Below, piece after piece: positions 28,683-36,503 of a stretch of 64,000 bases of DNA (position 1 is the stretch's first letter; each line of letters opens with the position of its first letter). Source of the DNA: Ruegeria lacuscaerulensis (GTDB lineage Bacteria > Pseudomonadota > Alphaproteobacteria > Rhodobacterales > Rhodobacteraceae); the NCBI RefSeq assembly GCF_013033355.1, contig NZ_WQDY01000009.1, positions 143,019-207,018 of the forward strand, in the 5' to 3' direction. The position numbers and the translations under genes were made by a program. The notes below the pieces were generated by a model. That model ran no database searches. It was given only the letters and a program-made list of their open reading frames with translations, and was not told the origin of the DNA.

Positions 28683-28693
28683 GGAGGCCAAAG

Positions 28694-29818
28694 ATGCCTG
28701 TAAAAACCACGCATGTCGGGTCTTTACCACGTAAGCAAGAGGTAGTGGACTTTATCTTTGCCCGTGAAAATGGCGAACCCTACGACGCAGCAGCTTTTGA
28801 TGCCTGCATGGCGGGCGCCGTAGACGAGACCGTCCGCCAACAAACCGACGCTGGTATAGACGTTGTCAGCGACGGAGAGACGTCGAAGATTTCTTATGCG
28901 ACTTATGTCAAAGATCGCTATACCGGATTTTCCGGAGACAGCCCGCGCAATGCGCCGGCGGATCTCAAGATGTTCCCAAGCTTTCTGCAACGGCTGGCCG
29001 ATGATGGCGGCACCCCGAAATATGCGCGACCCATGTGTACGGGCGAGGTCCGCTCGAAGGGGCAAGGTGAATTGCAGAAAGACATCGCCAACCTCAAGGC
29101 GGCCATGGCGCGGCACGATGTTGGTCAGGGTTTCATGAATGCCGCGTCACCGGGTGTGATCTCGCTGTTTCTGCAAAATGATTTCTACCCAACCCGCGAG
29201 GCTTATCTGGCCGCATTGGCAGATGCGATGAAAGAGGAATACGAAACCATTGTCGCGGCAGGTTTGGACATTCAGCTGGATTGCCCCGACCTTGCCCTGT
29301 CCCGCCACATGTTGTTCACGGACCTGTCGGATGACGAATTTCTCAAGATCGCGGATATGCATGTCGAGGCCCTGAACCATGCGCTGCAAAACGTGCCGCA
29401 GGACCGGGTGCGAGTGCATATCTGCTGGGGGAATTACGAAGGCCCGCATTGTTGCGATATCGCGATGGACAAGGTGTTCAGCACCCTGATGGCAACAAAA
29501 TCGCGCTATGTCCTATTCGAGACGTCGAACCCGCGCCATGCGCATGAGTGGACTGTGTTCCGGGATCGTAAAGCCGAGATCCCCGATGACAAGATTCTGG
29601 TCCCTGGAGTGGTCGACACCACCACCAATTTCATTGAACACCCCGAGCTTGTGGCGCAACGGATTGAACGCTTTACCGGTATTGTCGGTGAGGATCGGGT
29701 TATCGCAGGCAGCGATTGCGGTTTTGGAACGTTTGCGGGATTCGGCGCGATTGATCCGCAGATCGCCTATGCCAAGCTAGAGGCGCTGGCCCAGGGGGCA
29801 GAGCTGGCCCGCGCATGA
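28694..29818 (+). CDS. MetE-like (cobalamin-independent methionine synthase C-terminal family) zinc protein
   Basis: This 374-aa TIM-barrel protein starts PVKTTHVGSLPRKQEVVDF, the family hallmark. The thiol-activating zinc ligands fit His242 and Cys244 (VHICWGNY) and Cys342 (GSDCGFG). It corresponds to the stand-alone C-terminal half of MetE, a group that also contains epoxyalkane:CoM transferase and other thiol-alkyl transferases. It is not a normal methionine synthase, as the N-terminal half is absent. In this operon it may move a methyl or alkyl group between a pathway intermediate and a thiol or folate. A strong AAGGAGG site precedes it. Confidence 0.82.
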   Translation: MPVKTTHVGSLPRKQEVVDFIFARENGEPYDAAAFDACMAGAVDETVRQQTDAGIDVVSDGETSKISYATYVKDRYTGFSGDSPRNAPADLKMFPSFLQRLADDGGTPKYARPMCTGEVRSKGQGELQKDIANLKAAMARHDVGQGFMNAASPGVISLFLQNDFYPTREAYLAALADAMKEEYETIVAAGLDIQLDCPDLALSRHMLFTDLSDDEFLKIADMHVEALNHALQNVPQDRVRVHICWGNYEGPHCCDIAMDKVFSTLMATKSRYVLFETSNPRHAHEWTVFRDRKAEIPDDKILVPGVVDTTTNFIEHPELVAQRIERFTGIVGEDRVIAGSDCGFGTFAGFGAIDPQIAYAKLEALAQGAELARA

Positions 29819-30510
29819 CACCGTTGATTCTGTTACCGGGCATGATGTGCGATGCGCGGCTTTTCGGCCCGCAGATTGACGCGTTGTCCGGCAAGGTACC
29901 GATGATGACCTTTCCCCTGTGTCAGCACGACAGCGTACAGGGACTGGCAGTGGATATCCTGCGCAACGCGCCACCCAGATTTGCACTGGCGGGTTTGTCG
30001 ATGGGCGGGATTGTCGCCATGGAGGTTCTGCGTCAAGCCCCCGAGCGTATTGAACGCCTGGCCTTGCTGGACACGAACCCGATGGCCGAGCTGCCCGATG
30101 TCAAAGCCCGCCGTGCTCCGCAGATGGACGCGGTGCGCGAAGGGCGGCTGTGGCATGTAATGCGAGACGAAATGAAGCCCAACTATCTTGCAGACGGGCC
30201 GCGTCAGGGGGCTGTTCTGGATTTGTGCATGGAGATGGCAATTGGTCTGGGCCCTCAAGTCTTTCTGCGTCAATCGCAAGCCTTGATGGACCGACCCGAT
30301 CAACGTGCAACCTTGGCTGCCTATACCGGACCCGCGCTGGTTCTTTGCGGTCGAGAGGACGGGTTGTGCCCGGTCGAGCGCCACCAGTTGATGCACGATC
30401 TACTGCCAAACAGCGTACTGCACGTCATTGATGGGGCTGGTCACCTGCCCACATTGGAGAAACCAAACGAAACAACGGCGGCTTTGGCGCGCTGGTTGGA
30501 GGACATATGA
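29815..30510 (+). CDS. Alpha/beta hydrolase
   Basis: This 231-aa protein is a small alpha/beta-fold hydrolase: the oxyanion region LILLPGMMCDARLF, nucleophile Ser62 in GLSMGG, acid Asp in CGREDGLCP near 182, and His in GAGHLPT near 210. It hydrolyses an ester, thioester or C-C bond. It overlaps its neighbours by 4 bases on each side (ATGA at 29815 and 30507). In the locus it is a second ring- or ester-opening enzyme besides the lactonase at 13890. Confidence 0.87.
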   Translation: MTPLILLPGMMCDARLFGPQIDALSGKVPMMTFPLCQHDSVQGLAVDILRNAPPRFALAGLSMGGIVAMEVLRQAPERIERLALLDTNPMAELPDVKARRAPQMDAVREGRLWHVMRDEMKPNYLADGPRQGAVLDLCMEMAIGLGPQVFLRQSQALMDRPDQRATLAAYTGPALVLCGREDGLCPVERHQLMHDLLPNSVLHVIDGAGHLPTLEKPNETTAALARWLEDI

Positions 30511-31202
30511 CACCATCCCTTTTGTCACTGTTGCGCAAAGTGGATACGCCCACTGTCTGCAACGCCATAGAAGTCGCTCAGGGTAAGCGAGGATTTGACA
30601 GATTTACGCGCGGTACCATGATGTGTTCGGCCCCGAATGAGCCTGCAATCGTGGGCTATGCGCGCACGGCAAAAATTGCAGCAGTTGCACCCCCGACCGA
30701 GGAGCCCGACGTTATCCGTGCCAGACGCATGGACTATTACAAACACATGGCTGAAGGCCCCGCGCCCTCGGTCGCTGTGATAGAAGATGTGGATTACCCC
30801 GACTGCATCGGCGCCTATTGGGGCGAGATTAACACCACCATTCACAAAGGGTTTGGCATGTCAGGGGCGTTGACCAATGGCGTAATGCGCGATCTTGGTG
30901 ATCTGCCAGACGGGTTCCCGGTTATTGCAGGCTCAGTTGGTCCAAGCCATGGTTTCGTCCATGTACGCGATCTGGACACGCCGGTCTCGGTATTTGGCAT
31001 GACGGTAGATCCGGGTGATTTGATCCATGCGGATCGACACGGCGCATTGGTCATTCCCGAGGATATCGTCGATCAGCTGGAAGGCGCGATCCAAAAGCTG
31101 CTGACGACAGAGCGTATCATTCTGGACGCCGCCACCCAGCCGGGTTTTGATTTCGACGCGTTCGAAACCGCATGGACGGCCTTCGAAAAAGCAAGGGTCT
31201 GA
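30507..31202 (+). CDS. RraA-family (HMG/CHA aldolase-like) protein
   Basis: The 231-aa product belongs to the RraA/MenG-like family. It has TPTVCNAI near residues 13-20, GMSGALTNGVMRDL near 115-128 containing the Arg-Asp pair that binds pyruvate and metal in 4-hydroxy-4-methyl-2-oxoglutarate aldolase, and GDLIHADRHGALVIPEDI near 170-187. Within a catabolic operon the aldolase or oxaloacetate-decarboxylase role is far more likely than RNase E inhibition. It is the last gene of the rightward operon, and would release a small 2-oxoacid such as pyruvate. Confidence 0.83.
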   Translation: MTPSLLSLLRKVDTPTVCNAIEVAQGKRGFDRFTRGTMMCSAPNEPAIVGYARTAKIAAVAPPTEEPDVIRARRMDYYKHMAEGPAPSVAVIEDVDYPDCIGAYWGEINTTIHKGFGMSGALTNGVMRDLGDLPDGFPVIAGSVGPSHGFVHVRDLDTPVSVFGMTVDPGDLIHADRHGALVIPEDIVDQLEGAIQKLLTTERIILDAATQPGFDFDAFETAWTAFEKARV

Positions 31203-31219
31203 ACCCGAACTGCCGTGTT

Positions 31220-32752
31220 TTAAAGCTGCGAACCGATCGGTAAAATGGCCAGAACGCCCGAGATTATGTGATCCCATGCCGATCCTGTCGGCTCGGCGTC
31301 ATATCGCAGGACAGTGCCGTCCTGTTGCCGGGTTGTCCAAACCAGTTTGCCAGCCTCTTCAAGCGTCACATTGTACGTGTACGCGGGCAGCGCCTCGTCC
31401 AGCGCGCCCATTGTCCGAACCGCCAAGTCGGGCGAATCGATCAGGATGCCCATCTCGGTGTTGATATTGACGGATCTGGGATCCCAATTGAACGACCCGA
31501 CGAAAACGTAGCGATCATCAATGGTGAACGCCTTGGAATGCAGACCCGAACGGGATTGTGCCCAGTTAATACCGCGTTGTTGAACCTGATAGGCATCCGG
31601 GCGCAGCTCGTACAGCTCGACGCCGGCGCGCAACAGGGCGCGGCGCTTTTTGGCGTAATGGGCATAGACCGGTGCCACGTCGTTTGAAGCCAGCGAATTG
31701 GTGACGACCTTGATATCGACGCCGCGGTTTTCCAGCTCGGACATCCATGCAACCCCTTTGTTTCGAGGCACAAAATACGCCGAGATGATGTTGACCTCGT
31801 TTTTTGCTGTCTCAAAATAGGGCAACAATTGCGACGCGAGTATCTGTTCGGGATCATCCGCGCCGGCTGCTTTGGATGGAGGGTCGGCGTATAGCCGGGC
31901 CTGAACCCAATCAACCGACAATGCGTTGCCGGCAAAGGTCTCTTGCGCTGACCTGCGCAGGGCGTTGCCATAAGGCGTATCGCGCGCCTCGTCGACAAGG
32001 TCATTCAGCCGGTCGCGTGCCTCGTTCAGTGAAACGCCCTGGGGTTCATCAATCACCACAGCGGCAGGAACGGCGAATTCACTGTTCCAGTAGGTATCGA
32101 AACTGTCCGAGACCTGACGGACCACTGGGCCAGTGGCCAGCACATCCAAATCCGCATAGTTCATTTCCTCGCGGGCCAGAAAATACTCGGCACCGATATT
32201 GCGCCCACCTACAATGGTGAATGTATTGTCTGCGGTCATCGACTTGTTATGCATCCGACGGTTGATGCGTTTAAAGTCGGTCAGACCGGCGATTAGCAGG
32301 CTTTGATCTCGCCAGAACGGGTTGAACAGCCTGATCTCGATATTCTCATGCAGATCAAGGGCGGCAGTCATCGCATCGTATCCGGACGTGTCCATATCGT
32401 CCAACAACAGGCGCACGCGGACACCCCGGTCCGCAGCACGCAACAGGCTTGCAGCAAACAGATGCCCGGTCGGATCGTCGTGTAGCAGATAGTATTGCGC
32501 ATCAATCGTTTGCTCTGCCGCTGCCGCCATCAGCAGCCGAATGACCAGCGCCTGTTCCCCATCGCTGACAAGTCGTACGCCCGATCGCCCGTCGCCGGGA
32601 TCGCCCAACCTGCTGGCCGCGCGATAAAGCTGGCTTGTCGGTTCGGCGGCGACGGATCGCGTCACCGTCTTTTCATAGGTCCGGGACGTGGGCGCGCATG
32701 CAGCAAGGGCCAGCATGCAGCAGACATGAACCGTTATGATCCATGACTTCAT
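31220..32752 (-). CDS. Phospholipase D-family lipoprotein
   Basis: The 510-aa protein has a lipoprotein signal with lipobox LAAC (Cys19) and two PLD catalytic HKD motifs: HNKSMTADN near residue 168 with GGRN after it, and HSKAFTIDD near 404 followed by GSFNWD. That layout is shared with cardiolipin synthase-type and YmdC-like phosphatidyltransferases. It would act on phospholipids at the outer face of the inner membrane or in the outer membrane. It is convergent with the RraA-family gene and stands alone. Confidence 0.88.
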   Translation of the reverse strand: MKSWIITVHVCCMLALAACAPTSRTYEKTVTRSVAAEPTSQLYRAASRLGDPGDGRSGVRLVSDGEQALVIRLLMAAAAEQTIDAQYYLLHDDPTGHLFAASLLRAADRGVRVRLLLDDMDTSGYDAMTAALDLHENIEIRLFNPFWRDQSLLIAGLTDFKRINRRMHNKSMTADNTFTIVGGRNIGAEYFLAREEMNYADLDVLATGPVVRQVSDSFDTYWNSEFAVPAAVVIDEPQGVSLNEARDRLNDLVDEARDTPYGNALRRSAQETFAGNALSVDWVQARLYADPPSKAAGADDPEQILASQLLPYFETAKNEVNIISAYFVPRNKGVAWMSELENRGVDIKVVTNSLASNDVAPVYAHYAKKRRALLRAGVELYELRPDAYQVQQRGINWAQSRSGLHSKAFTIDDRYVFVGSFNWDPRSVNINTEMGILIDSPDLAVRTMGALDEALPAYTYNVTLEEAGKLVWTTRQQDGTVLRYDAEPTGSAWDHIISGVLAILPIGSQL

Positions 32753-32976
32753 GAGTTTTTTCCGATCTTCATACTGACAGTGACACTCTAAACGGGCTGT
32801 TTTTCAAGGTTGTTGTTTTGAATCCCTGCAAATTGCCTGCGGCTGCGGTTCGATTGCAGATGCCGTCAGGTCCGTTCCTCAGGGATCTCTGTCGGATTTT
32901 TGATTGTTGAATTCATCGGGTTCTGATCATCTGCGATCTGAAAAAACCTATGCTCAGCCGATGGAAAGACGCGGAT

Positions 32977-33390
32977 ATGAAATTGGAATTCCACCATATC
33001 AACTTTGTCTCGCAAGATGTGGATCGCCTCCACGATTTTTACACGGGCGTTCTTGGGTTGGATGACATCCCGATCGAGAATTTCCCACGATCCGAGGATA
33101 CGAAGGATCGGGGCTATAGCGGCAAGATCCGCTTTGCGACCGACGGGCAGATGCAGATGCACCTGGCCGAGAAAGACCTCGGCGTCGCCTTTAAGCATGG
33201 CGAAACGATAAACCCGGTCGAACGCGGCCACATCGCTTTTAGGACTGATGATATCGCGGCCTTCATGAAGCTGCTGGACGACAACGGCATTCCCTATTCG
33301 GATTATGGAACTGCCTTTGCCAAAGAATGGCATCAGGTGTTCTTTCACGACCCCGAAGGCAACGTCATCGAAGTCCATCAGGCGGTCTGA
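32977..33390 (+). CDS. VOC (glyoxalase/bleomycin resistance) family protein
   Basis: The 137-aa product is one vicinal oxygen chelate unit pair: MKLEFHHINFVSQDVDRLHDFY at the start, GHIAFRTDDIAAFMKLL in the middle and FFHDPEGNVIEVHQ at the end. His and Glu from these segments are the usual metal ligands. I chose the ATG at 32977, since the fold starts there; an in-frame ATG at 32950 adds only nine residues. It is convergent with the GntR gene (9 bases apart). The substrate is unknown. Confidence 0.85.
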   Translation: MKLEFHHINFVSQDVDRLHDFYTGVLGLDDIPIENFPRSEDTKDRGYSGKIRFATDGQMQMHLAEKDLGVAFKHGETINPVERGHIAFRTDDIAAFMKLLDDNGIPYSDYGTAFAKEWHQVFFHDPEGNVIEVHQAV

Positions 33391-33399
33391 GTTTGGGTC

Positions 33400-34278
33400 T
33401 TAGGATGTGGCCTCCTCGAACCGGTGCCGGGTGGCGTCGAGATGGGATTGCATCGCTGCGCGGGCTTTACGGTGGTCGCGCTCCAGAACCGCCTGAATGA
33501 TCTGCAGGTGATCTGAGGTCGCGGTCAGGTGATGGTGCATCTGATCTTCCAGCGGCCAAAGGTAGTGGTGGTTGAAGATCATCGAGATCGCGTCCTGAAA
33601 CCCCACGATCAGCCTATTGTCGGCATGCGCGTTCAGAAACCGATGAAACTTGGTGTCCAGGGCGGGGAAATCCAAGTCAGCGAAATCGGAGTGCGCCGAA
33701 ATCTCGAGATGATCCTGTTTCAACCTGATGAGCCCGCCCCAGAACGGGTCATTCTCGGGGATCTGGCAGAGCTTCTCGACTGCTCTGCTTTCGAACATCA
33801 CGCGGACCTCATGCAGCTCTAACGCGTATTTTCGGGTGACGCCTTCCAAAACCCATCGGCGGTGGTGGTCCTTGCGGACGAAACCGAACCGGCTGAGCCC
33901 GATCAGAAATTCGCGCATGGTCTGGACCGAAACGTTGAGCTGTCGCGCCAGAAGCCTCTCGTTCAGCAGCGCGCCCGGACCGATATCCTCGCTTCGGATC
34001 ATTTGCATGAACGTGGCCTCCAAGGCATCGCGCATGTCCATGGTTTCGCTGGCGGCGAAATAATCCCGCCGCTGAGGGACCCGAAGCAATTGCCGCTCTG
34101 GCCCGGCCTGCGTCAATATCCCTGCTTTTTCCAACCTCTTCAGAATTGCGCGCGCGGTTGTTCTGCTGACATCCAATTGTCGCGCGATCGCCGAGATGTT
34201 CTGGATGCTGGGATTGGCGACCAAAGCGTCCAGCATGGCATTATAGGCGGCTTTGAAAACGCGATCTGGGCGTGCCAT
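33400..34278 (-). CDS. GntR-family regulator with FCD-like effector domain
   Basis: This 292-aa regulator has an N-terminal winged helix (ISAIARQLDVSRTTARAILKRLE near residues 24-46), a second HTH-like segment (LLNERLLARQLNVSVQTMREFL near 110), and a helical effector domain with a metal-ligand-like FHRFLNAHADNRL and HLQIIQAVLERDHRKARAAM, as in FCD regulators. The start is the ATG at 34276-34278, eight bases from AGGA. It is divergent from the aldo-keto reductase gene and probably controls it and the following dehydrogenase. Confidence 0.84.
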   Translation of the reverse strand: MARPDRVFKAAYNAMLDALVANPSIQNISAIARQLDVSRTTARAILKRLEKAGILTQAGPERQLLRVPQRRDYFAASETMDMRDALEATFMQMIRSEDIGPGALLNERLLARQLNVSVQTMREFLIGLSRFGFVRKDHHRRWVLEGVTRKYALELHEVRVMFESRAVEKLCQIPENDPFWGGLIRLKQDHLEISAHSDFADLDFPALDTKFHRFLNAHADNRLIVGFQDAISMIFNHHYLWPLEDQMHHHLTATSDHLQIIQAVLERDHRKARAAMQSHLDATRHRFEEATS

Positions 34279-34446
34279 GGCCATGTTCCTGATGTTCAAT
34301 AAGATGTTTTTAATAGGGTTAAAGACATTTGAGCGCAAGTCGCCGACGGAATATGATCCGGGCAACCTGCGCTGAACATCAGCTACGCATTTGGTGTCGT
34401 GGCGAGCGCGGGGTGCAATGACATCACTGATTCAGGACACCCGAAA

Positions 34447-35484
34447 ATGACGTCGAACACCTATGTGCCCAGCGCGACACGCTATGCGGAGATGACCTAT
34501 AATTATTGCGGCAACAGCGGTCTGAAACTGCCCGCGATCTCGCTTGGGCTGTGGCATAATTTTGGTGCTGACCGGCCTCATCAGTTGAAACAACAACTTT
34601 GTCGAACGGCATTTGACCTGGGGATCACGCATTTTGATCTGGCCAACAATTATGGCCCGCCTGCGGGCAGCGCTGAAGAGGCGTTTGGTGAAATCCTGAA
34701 AAATGATTTTGCCGGTTACAGGGATGAATTGGTGATCTCGTCCAAAGCCGGATATGACATGTGGCCAGGCCCTTACGGCGAATGGGGCAGCCGGAAATAC
34801 CTTATCGCGTCCTGTGACCAAAGCCTTTGGCGGATGGGTCTTGATTATGTGGATATCTTCTATTCGCATCGGTTTGATCCGAACACGCCGCTCGAGGAAA
34901 CCATGGGCGCGCTGGATCAGATCGTACGCTCTGGCAAGGCGCTTTATGTGGGGATTTCGTCCTATAATTCCCAACGCACGCGCGAGGCTGCGGCGATCTT
35001 GAAGGACCTTGGCACGCCCTGCATCATTCATCAGCCCAGCTACAACATGATTAACCGGTGGGTTGAGACGGACGGGCTGAAGGCCACGCTGCAAGAGTTG
35101 GGGATCGGGTCGATCGCGTTCACCCCTCTGGCGCAGGGGATGTTGACCGGCAAGTATCTGAGCGGCGTGCCCGAAGGCAGCCGAGCAACCGAAGACAAAT
35201 CACTGAACCCCGATCTGCTGACCGAAAGCACGATCGAGAACCTGCGCAATCTGGATGCGATTGCCAAGAGGCGCGGTCAGACGCTGGCGCAGATGGCGAT
35301 TGCCTGGGTGTTGCGCGATGGCGGGATCACCACGGCGTTGATCGGTGCATCCCGCAGTGAACAGATCGTCGACTGCGTCGGGGCGCTGAACAATATTGAA
35401 TTCACGGCCGATGAACTGGCCGAAATCGACCGCTATTCTCAGAATGGCGAGGTCAACCTTTGGGCTCAATCCTCGGACAGCTAA
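34447..35484 (+). CDS. Aldo-keto reductase (YghZ-like)
   Basis: This 345-aa protein starts TYNYCGNSGLKLPAISLGLW and holds the aldo-keto reductase tetrad: Asp and Tyr in HFDLANNYGP near 60-70, Lys in SSKAGYDMW near 100, and His in YSHRFDP near 145. The YGPPAGSAE element and IHQPSYNMINRW are those of the YghZ/L-glyceraldehyde-3-phosphate reductase subgroup. It reduces small aldehydes with NADPH. I start it at the ATG at 34447; an in-frame ATG at 34399 adds 16 residues with no homology. It is followed at 31 bases by a beta-hydroxyacid dehydrogenase gene. Confidence 0.88.
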   Translation: MTSNTYVPSATRYAEMTYNYCGNSGLKLPAISLGLWHNFGADRPHQLKQQLCRTAFDLGITHFDLANNYGPPAGSAEEAFGEILKNDFAGYRDELVISSKAGYDMWPGPYGEWGSRKYLIASCDQSLWRMGLDYVDIFYSHRFDPNTPLEETMGALDQIVRSGKALYVGISSYNSQRTREAAAILKDLGTPCIIHQPSYNMINRWVETDGLKATLQELGIGSIAFTPLAQGMLTGKYLSGVPEGSRATEDKSLNPDLLTESTIENLRNLDAIAKRRGQTLAQMAIAWVLRDGGITTALIGASRSEQIVDCVGALNNIEFTADELAEIDRYSQNGEVNLWAQSSDS

Positions 35485-35515
35485 GTCCAAACGCCGGATC
35501 AGAAAAGGACCGAAC

Positions 35516-36424
35516 ATGAACGAACCCGTTATCGGATTCATTGGCGTTGGGCTGATGGGTCATGGCATGGCCAAAAACATTGTCGAAAAAGGATACCCCC
35601 TTGTGGTGATGGGGCATCGCAACCGACAACCCGTCGAAGATCTTGTGCAGCGTGGTGCGACCGAAGTCACCTCGGCGCGTGAAATGGCCGAAGCCTGCGA
35701 CATCATCCATTTGTGCGTCTCGGGCAGCCCGCAGGTCGAACAGCTGATCCGTGGCGAAAACGGTATCCTGGCCTCGGGCAAACAAGGGTTGGTGGTTGTT
35801 GATTGTTCGACATCGGATCCCGTGTCGACCTTGCAACTTGTGCAAGAGCTGCGGGCTGCGGGCATGGATCTTGCAGACGCACCTTTGGGCCGAACTCCGA
35901 AAGAGGCCGAGGCCGGAACGCTGGATACAATGGTCGGCGCATCGCCCGAAACCTTGGCGCGCATCAAACCGGTACTGGAATGTTGGGCCGGTCTGGTCGT
36001 GCACATGGGTGAGGTCGGGATGGGTCACAAGATGAAGCTGGTCAACAACTTCGTCGCCATGGGCTATGCTGTTCTGTATTCCGAGGCGCTGGCCGTTGCC
36101 CGCAAGGCTGGGCTGACCGTTGAACAGGTGGATTCTGTTCTGCGTCCCAGCCGCCTGTCCAACGGGTTCTACGATACATTCATGAAATGGACGCTCGAAG
36201 GGGACGAAAACGCCCATCGCTTTGCCATCACGAACGCGCATAAAGACATGCGATATGTCGCGAACCTGGCCAATAGTATCGGCGCGGTCACGCCGGTACA
36301 GGCGACTCTGCGTAACGCGTTTGCGGCGATGGAGGCTGCAGGTCGGGGTGATGACTATGTACCCATGCTGGCTGATTTCGTTGCGGAAACCAATGGTCTG
36401 ATCACGGACAAGTCCAAAGCTTAG
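35516..36424 (+). CDS. Beta-hydroxyacid dehydrogenase (HIBADH/tartronate semialdehyde reductase type)
   Basis: The 302-aa protein has the N-terminal Rossmann motif FIGVGLMGHGMAKNI (residues about 7-21), the substrate-side DAPLGRTPKEAEAGTL near 122-137 and the catalytic Lys in GHKMKLVNNF near 175. It oxidises or reduces a 3-hydroxyacid such as 3-hydroxyisobutyrate or tartronate semialdehyde/glycerate. In this group with an aldo-keto reductase and a GntR regulator, sugar-acid catabolism is a reasonable inference. The ATG at 35516 gives the family's length. Confidence 0.9.
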   Translation: MNEPVIGFIGVGLMGHGMAKNIVEKGYPLVVMGHRNRQPVEDLVQRGATEVTSAREMAEACDIIHLCVSGSPQVEQLIRGENGILASGKQGLVVVDCSTSDPVSTLQLVQELRAAGMDLADAPLGRTPKEAEAGTLDTMVGASPETLARIKPVLECWAGLVVHMGEVGMGHKMKLVNNFVAMGYAVLYSEALAVARKAGLTVEQVDSVLRPSRLSNGFYDTFMKWTLEGDENAHRFAITNAHKDMRYVANLANSIGAVTPVQATLRNAFAAMEAAGRGDDYVPMLADFVAETNGLITDKSKA

Positions 36425-36503
36425 GGCTGTACGCGCGGTTGTGGCGCATTCCACCTGTCAGGCAACGCCCTTATCCCGGTTCTCAACGGGATAGGGGACA
36501 AAC

